Shown: piece by piece, positions 58,530-64,000 of the stretch | How the letters are laid out: the number at the start of each line of letters is the position of its first letter | How positions within the stretch are numbered: the first letter of the stretch is position 1 | NCBI GenBank assembly: GCA_902806565.1 | Contig: CADCXA010000032.1 | Location: forward strand, 620,001 to 684,000 | Origin: Hypoxylon rubiginosum | Taxonomy: Eukaryota; Ascomycota; Sordariomycetes; Xylariales; Hypoxylaceae | DNA length: 64,000 bases | Direction: 5' to 3' | Notes under the pieces: model-generated | Databases searched by the model: none | Told to the model about the DNA's origin: nothing | What the model saw: only the letters and a program-made list of their open reading frames with translations | Program-made: the position numbers and the translations under genes

Positions 58530-59444
58530 CTTGGGCAGATTACTGAGGGTGAGTCTTGTTGTTTGGATGGTGAGGTTAAAGACGGGAGGGCTGATAAGGG
58601 AAATGTGAAAAAAAGGGTTCAAGTGTGTGGTGTGGATTTCCCGATGAGACGAAACGAATCAATTGGAAGACGGGAAGATTGCGGGCTGAAAAGCTTCGTG
58701 GGACGGTTGTTTTTTTTTTCTTTTCCTCCTTCCCGGGTTCTATTCGGCATCGGATCCTTACATGTACCTACATGTACCTAGAGCAACAGGGTCCAGCAGG
58801 GTACCTAGCAGCTGGCAAATATCCTTGACGGCCTTGCGACCACCTGGGACGTCCCCATTGGATTGACGATACAACTCACCTTATAGATTTAAACCCTGTC
58901 CACGTGCGGATTATGCACGCCAGGAGTGGCTTAAGGCAGATTGGCAGACCAAGGCAGCCTGGGCAGCTTAAGGCACATCGATCTATTCGATCTTGAGATT
59001 ACTCGAGGGAAATGATTAATGCCGGCATTTTTGCATTGTCTACATCTGAAGAAGCGTATAAGTTCGTAGACGATGGGAATGATATGAAATATTATCTTAT
59101 CCCCCCTTTGAGAGTTAACATGTCACATTACAAAACGAATCATCGTGGTAGATCATCGATTGGTATTTTCGCCGGTCCCTTAGGTAGGTAGATGCTACGA
59201 AGTGCTTGACTGTAACCTATAAGCTACCTGCTACCAGGTAGGTAGGTGCCAAGTCTCACTTCGTCCCCCCCTAACTTGAAAGAAGCCAATCATCTCTCTT
59301 AATACTTGCTGAGGATTTCCCACAATGGCGCAATCCTGCATCACGCGAGACCATCTGAGGCTCAGCATTCGAATCTTTCTAGGTAACTAGCATTTCAACC
59401 CTCTCTGTCTCATGCTATTTGCCAAACATCATCAAGTCGTTGTC
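58530..59444. other. Intergenic between VDAC and asparagine synthetase
   Basis: 915 bases with ACATGTACCTACATGTACCTA (58758-58778) and TTAGGTAGGTAG / CCAGGTAGGTAGG elements (59180-59191, 59234-59246). Carries the VDAC promoter and the asparagine synthetase 3' end. No coding signal. Confidence 0.5.
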
Positions 59445-61946
59445 TTATGCTGTGTTGTACTTGGCCACATGCGTTGAGATAGCTCTGGATTCTCATATTA
59501 GCGACCCTGATATTACTCTAGACACGGAAGGAATATTTGGGGCGATAATGACTTACCGTCCACTGGGATCGGACTGTTTCGACCAGGTCGGCGTCCATCG
59601 CATCACGGTGGAAGCGCAATGAGACGGGAAGTGCTCGTCAAACATCAAGCGATACCAATAACTATTTTACACAAATTAGCACGACATCACAGAGATGACG
59701 GCGACGGTGACGGTAACGATGACGATGACGATGTCACTTACGCTTCCTTGGTATCGGGAATGTCATCTCCCCATTGGGGCTTGGGGTTCTTCATCATCTC
59801 GTCCGTTACGTGAATCTCGGCGTTGTCCTTGAGCGCGTCGATCCAGCCGTAGCCAACACCATCCGAAAACTGCTCCTTCTGTCTCCAGAGAATCTCGTCC
59901 GGTAGGTAGGGCTCTGCGCTAGGGTCGTCCGAGGTGTCAAACGCCTTCCGGAGGACCCACTTCTCGATCCTGTCCTTCGTGATCATCTTCTCCTGAGGGT
60001 CAATGTTCATGCAGGCTTCGAGGAACTAGCGGAAAGGTTAGCAAAAGGCGACACGCTGACCACCATATAGGGGCGTCGTAGTTGAACGCACCTCCTTGTC
60101 GAGGAAGGGCACTCGAGCTTCGAGACCCCATGCCGAAGTCGACTTGTTGGCTCGCAGACAGTCGGAAAGGTGTAGGTTCTTGACTCGGCGAACCGTCTCC
60201 TCGTGGAAAGCCTTCTTGTCCGGGGCGGCGTGGAAATACAGGTAGCCACCGAAAATCTCGTCGCTTCCCTCGCCGCTAAGTACCATCTTGACACCCATAG
60301 CCTTGATCTTTCTCGAAAGCAGATACATGGGAGTCGAGGCACGAATTGTCGTTACGTCGTACGTCTCGAGGTGGTAGATGACGTCCGATAGCGCGTTGAG
60401 GCCATCCTCGACCGTGAAAGTCATGACGTGGTGTTTCGTGCCTAGGAACTTGGCCACCTTCTTAGCAGCCTCGTTGTCGGGAGAACCGGGCAGACCGATA
60501 GAAAACGAGTTGAGCTGCGGTAGGTACGTTACTGTCGAGAGCGTGTTGTCATCGTCGATACCCACGAGACCCTCACCCTTGTCGGGGTTGTCCGTCAGCT
60601 CCGTAGCGGTACCGTTAGCAACGGCCAACGATGCCTTCTTTAGACGCAGGGTCTCTCGTTGGGCGATAGACGCAACCAGACTCGAATCAAGACCGCCCGA
60701 CAGTAGCACGCCGTAAGGAACCTCGGCCATCAGCCGCTTTCTTACAGACTTCTCTAGCGTCTCCCGAACGAGCTTCAGATCTAGGGGAGTCTCCGGAATT
60801 TTCGATCCATCCCACCAGGTTGGTTGGAAATACCGAATGGTCTCGTTGGTCTTGGTATCGTGAACATGTCCGGGAGGAAAGGAACGAATCTTATCGCAGA
60901 CCGAATGCAAGCACTTTAACTCTGAAGCGTAGTAGCTAGTGTTGGGCTCCTTGGAGGACCAACCCTGGTACAACGTCGTGATACCGATGGGGTCGCGGGC
61001 GGCGATCGTTCGGTCGAGGTTCTTGTCGTACAGGACGAACGAGAACATACCATCGAGGTACTTGGGAGCGTCGACGCCATATTCCATATACTGCAAGTTC
61101 ATTAGATTATGTTCCACGTACGAGGCATCGAACATTGCTCGCAGAGTCTTCTTACCAATGGAATGATGACCTCGCAATCGGAAGCGGTCTTGAAGTGGTA
61201 GGGTGTCTTGAGGTTCTTTCGGATCAGACGATGGTTGTAGATCTCACCGTTGACGGCGAGGATGATAGTCTCGTCGGCGTTGGTCAGAGGTTGGGCGCCG
61301 GACTCTGCAATGGTGTTAGCGAGAAGGTCTCGAGTGTACATATGTAGTGTCATAGGTAGGAGGAAAGGGGCAGCTACGTACCAACACCGACGATGCTCAA
61401 TCGCTCATGGCAAAGGACTAGAGGCGCATTAGTGAAGAGGAGCTTCTTTTACAGCTGCAGTGCTGCGAATCAAAGGTTGTCATACTTGTGTTCTTGCAGA
61501 TGACGCTGCCACCTAGAAAGCGCAAAGCAGCCAGTCAGTCAGTGTCTAATAATGCCATCGGTAAGCTGTGGAAACGAAGGTGACTTACTCCAGTCGGGGC
61601 CTCTGTGTCGAATCCTGCGTAGAATGGGTCAATTGATGTTGTAGAGGTGGAATATAGGTAATACATACTGCTTGGCCAGCTTCAAAGCCGTCGGCTTGAA
61701 TTTCTGGACGTCGGGATGACTAGGCGCAAACTACATCAGTACGTGTTGATGGTATCACGAGTAGTAAATGATAATTTTTGGTGGGGTTGACGCCGTTGCG
61801 ACTTGCCCCTCCATAGGATCTCGCCATAGGATCTCTGCATTGGCTCTCCATTGGATTTCTCCATTGGATTTCTCCATTGGATCTGTAGAGTAGAAACTGT
61901 ACAGTAAACAGTAAACTTACCAGTGGCAGGCAAATATACCACACAT
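59445..61946 (-). CDS. Asparagine synthetase (glutamine-hydrolysing)
   Basis: Ten exons: 61946-61921, 61719-61669, 61614-61589, 61512-61486, 61417-61382, 61304-61156, 61090-60092, 60025-59742, 59661-59557, 59484-59445, giving 580 aa. All phases agree. The N-terminal Ntn glutaminase domain starts [12 protein letters not shown], with the catalytic Cys2, then RHRGPDWSG and [10 protein letters not shown]. The synthetase domain has the ATP-pyrophosphatase loop [13 protein letters not shown], then [24 protein letters not shown] and the C-terminal [12 protein letters not shown]. It converts aspartate, glutamine and ATP into asparagine and glutamate via an aspartyl-AMP intermediate, in the cytosol. 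Exons 3-5 are only 26, 27 and 36 bases. Confidence 0.97.
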
Positions 61947-63325
61947 CTTGCCTGGTTGGGGTCGAGTAGACTCGATGTACGAATGAATGGATTTGCTGGA
62001 TACAACGAATGAGACTTTGAGAATGCTGCTGTGGTATGGGAAAGAGAAGAAGGATGTGCCACGCGACCAAGTATGAGTGCGAGTGCGAGTGCGAGTGCAG
62101 GTATGAGTGCGAGTATGAGTATGAGTTACCTATACCTCAGTTCAAGTAGGAAGATAGAATGGGCAGAATGGATCGAAACCTGAGTCACGAAAAATTGATT
62201 ATCGACTAGCTGCCCTTTTTTTTCTCAATTTGTCTTCTAATAGCACGATTATTTTTTTATCCTTTTCGGTATGACTCCCTAAGCAACCTGAACCGGTACC
62301 TTGATGTGACAGCTAGAGGTCGTCCATTCATGCGCTTAAGCTAGCTTGACGGCAATATTCGCTAGCTAGGAAATTGCAGGCTTGGGACAATAGCCGATTT
62401 CGGACAAGGAATGACTGAAGGGTCTGACCAACCGCGTCCTTGCGATTGGGTCATCACCGAAAAGACAAGATACGGTGAATGATGAAGACCAGGGATATTC
62501 GAGGTGGTTTCCTATTTCTCAAGCATTCTAGATGTGCTTATCTTTTTATTTTATTTATTTATCTCGCAATACAATAGTTCGCAAGATTGGCCTTGGTAAG
62601 TATGCCCCTTATAGACACCTCGACTCTTTGGCATCTCTATCAGCATCTCTGGGTAAATCTACACAATAGACACAATAGACACAATAAAATAGGGCAGACA
62701 ATCAGTTGTCGCAATGTTGACATCATATCTTGGGTACGTAGGTACCTAGAAGCTACATATGTATGTAGATAAATCCTACGGTATCCTGTATTTCGTCCAC
62801 TTTTAACAGATATCGAATCTCGTCTTAATAGGTCGGGGGATCTACGATCTGCCTTGCATAGATATAGGCTGTCTCCGCCATTCTATTTTATGAGGGAAGA
62901 AGACACGATACTATGTAGACAGGTAGCCAGCCTCATAAGAAATAATGCATCAAGGGAACTGAGATTGCGAGTAACGGGCTGAATCAATGCGGTTTCAAGA
63001 GTCTGGTCATGTTCATGGTCATTATACGTAGAGAAGATTGCTCGTGTAAACTCCCAAAGTCTACACAAAGTCTAGCTGCCTAGAACCACTACATAGCTGG
63101 CCTTTACAGGGATAGACTATGATGCACCGGTTCAGCAAAAACCGGTCAACCCCTATGGCCGAAATGCCAAGTGCCGTCTGACGTCCTCGAGTAGCCGCCT
63201 GTGTCAACTCCGAGGGCTCAAATGCAGAAAGCAGCCATCCGTTATTTGGTATCCGTGACCTGAACTCCAGTCCCCAAAGCAACAATGACTATATCCTTCT
63301 CCAACTAACCGCCCTTCCGTTACGC
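61947..63325. other. Intergenic, no supported gene
   Basis: 1.38 kb between two minus-strand genes. A GAGTGC/GAGTAT run (62075-62126) lies in the asparagine synthetase promoter. TA-rich sequence occurs near 62540-62565, an ATAGACACA triplet repeat at 62666-62688 and TACGTAGGTACCTAGAAG at 62736-62752. Nothing coding. Confidence 0.5.
62075..62126. repeat. GAGTGC/GAGTAT hexanucleotide run
   Basis: Imperfect tandem hexamers about 130-180 bases upstream of the asparagine synthetase ATG. Confidence 0.75.
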
Positions 63326-63929
63326 TTAGCTGGCCGGATTCTCTCTGACCGTCCGCCGCACGCGCTTCTCGTACTCAACCTTGTCGCGCTTAAAGAGGTT
63401 GTACGCTTCCGCCTGTGCTGGCGATTCCGGATTGGGGTTGTCTAGGAGGTCCTGAATACCGAGCGCGATCTGCTTGACGGTAATGGCCGGCTTCCAGCCC
63501 TCGTCCTCGTTCAGGATCGACAGGCAGACAGTGCCCGAGGGGTACACGTTGGGATGGAATAGCGGGGGCGTGAATTTGCCTAGAATGCGAAGGTCAGCAT
63601 AGGCCGAGGGGGCTAGTTGTATGTAGTTGTATGCGCTGCGAATGGTGCGGTAGACGTACATTTAGGAGGCTTCGTAGGATATTCTGTAGAGAAGAAGAAG
63701 TCAGGTCAGCCTTGAATCTCACCGGACATTCTAGTTACCAATACGCAACACGCCGAGGCGAAACCTACCGTCGGGGAACGTCATGGTCAGCTTGAAGAGG
63801 CCACCTTCCCACATGGTCTTCTCCTTGCCGGGAATACCACACTCCCACACTTTCAAGTCTAAAGCGCCTTGGGGATTCTTGACCGGCTTCGCCCAGAATC
63901 CAAACGGATGATCCCTACGCCACTGCTTT
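63326..63929 (-). CDS. SUMO-conjugating enzyme Ubc9 (5' end outside window)
   Basis: Three exons are visible: 63929-63769, 63683-63660 (24 bases) and 63579-63326. The start lies beyond the window end; 63930-64000 looks like intron. The sequence runs [59 protein letters not shown] with the catalytic Cys, then [19 protein letters not shown] and [15 protein letters not shown]. These are specific to Ubc9 rather than ubiquitin E2s. It takes SUMO from the Aos1-Uba2 E1 and passes it to lysines in psi-K-x-E motifs, mainly in the nucleus. The missing part should be only about 15-20 residues plus intron. Confidence 0.95.
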
Positions 63930-64000
63930 CTGTGACAACGTAGGCATGTTAGTAAGGAGCACCGGAAAGCAAAGCTGACAAATTCAAGGCGCAAGGAGCC

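Noticed and set aside
1..64000. tRNA and rRNA genes
   Set aside because: No convincing A-box and B-box pair with a cloverleaf and no rRNA-like sequence were found by eye; a tRNAscan-type search would settle this.

Overview
This window looks like nuclear DNA of a filamentous ascomycete, most likely a Sordariomycete. Almost every gene is split by short introns of about 45-145 bases, with GT-AG borders and CTAAC-type branch points. Its gene families (SAT4/PTH11-like rhodopsin, Clr5, GT31, NB-ARC/TPR, Tri5-type terpene synthase) are typical of Pezizomycotina. The genus cannot be fixed from the sequence alone. I see no tRNA, rRNA or CRISPR array.

Layout. 2.1-11.4 kb holds an Rrp7-like ribosome biogenesis protein, an MFS exporter beside a Tri5-family terpene synthase (a possible two-gene metabolite unit), a MOSC/flavin/2Fe-2S reductase fusion and an AT-hook protein. 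11.4-26.9 kb is mostly core: cytosolic glutamine synthetase, a Cdc50 flippase subunit, a NASP/Hif1-type histone chaperone and a GT31 glycosyltransferase, separated by long non-coding stretches. 26.9-33.7 kb is nearly empty apart from one small secreted protein. 33.7-54.5 kb is accessory: a 2OG-Fe(II) dioxygenase, an ACS-type MFS transporter, a rhodopsin-like relic, a CYP504-like P450, a monocarboxylate-type MFS transporter, a Clr5 protein, a phytase-like esterase, two unknowns and an NB-ARC/TPR (NLR-like) gene. 55.5-64 kb returns to core genes: a mitochondrial J-protein, VDAC porin, asparagine synthetase and the SUMO E2 Ubc9 (cut by the window end).

The strongest pattern is decay. Six accessory genes between 36.2 and 54.5 kb each carry one or more single-base frameshifts or in-frame stops. 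All multi-exon core genes reconstruct in full with consistent splice phases, for example ten exons for asparagine synthetase and six for VDAC. That contrast argues for a decaying accessory block rather than uniform sequencing error, though several lesions lie in homopolymers and need checking. Glutamine and asparagine synthetase are both here, so two central nitrogen-assimilation steps lie 42 kb apart.

Exon coordinates were worked out by hand from splice signals and reading-frame phase; no search was run.
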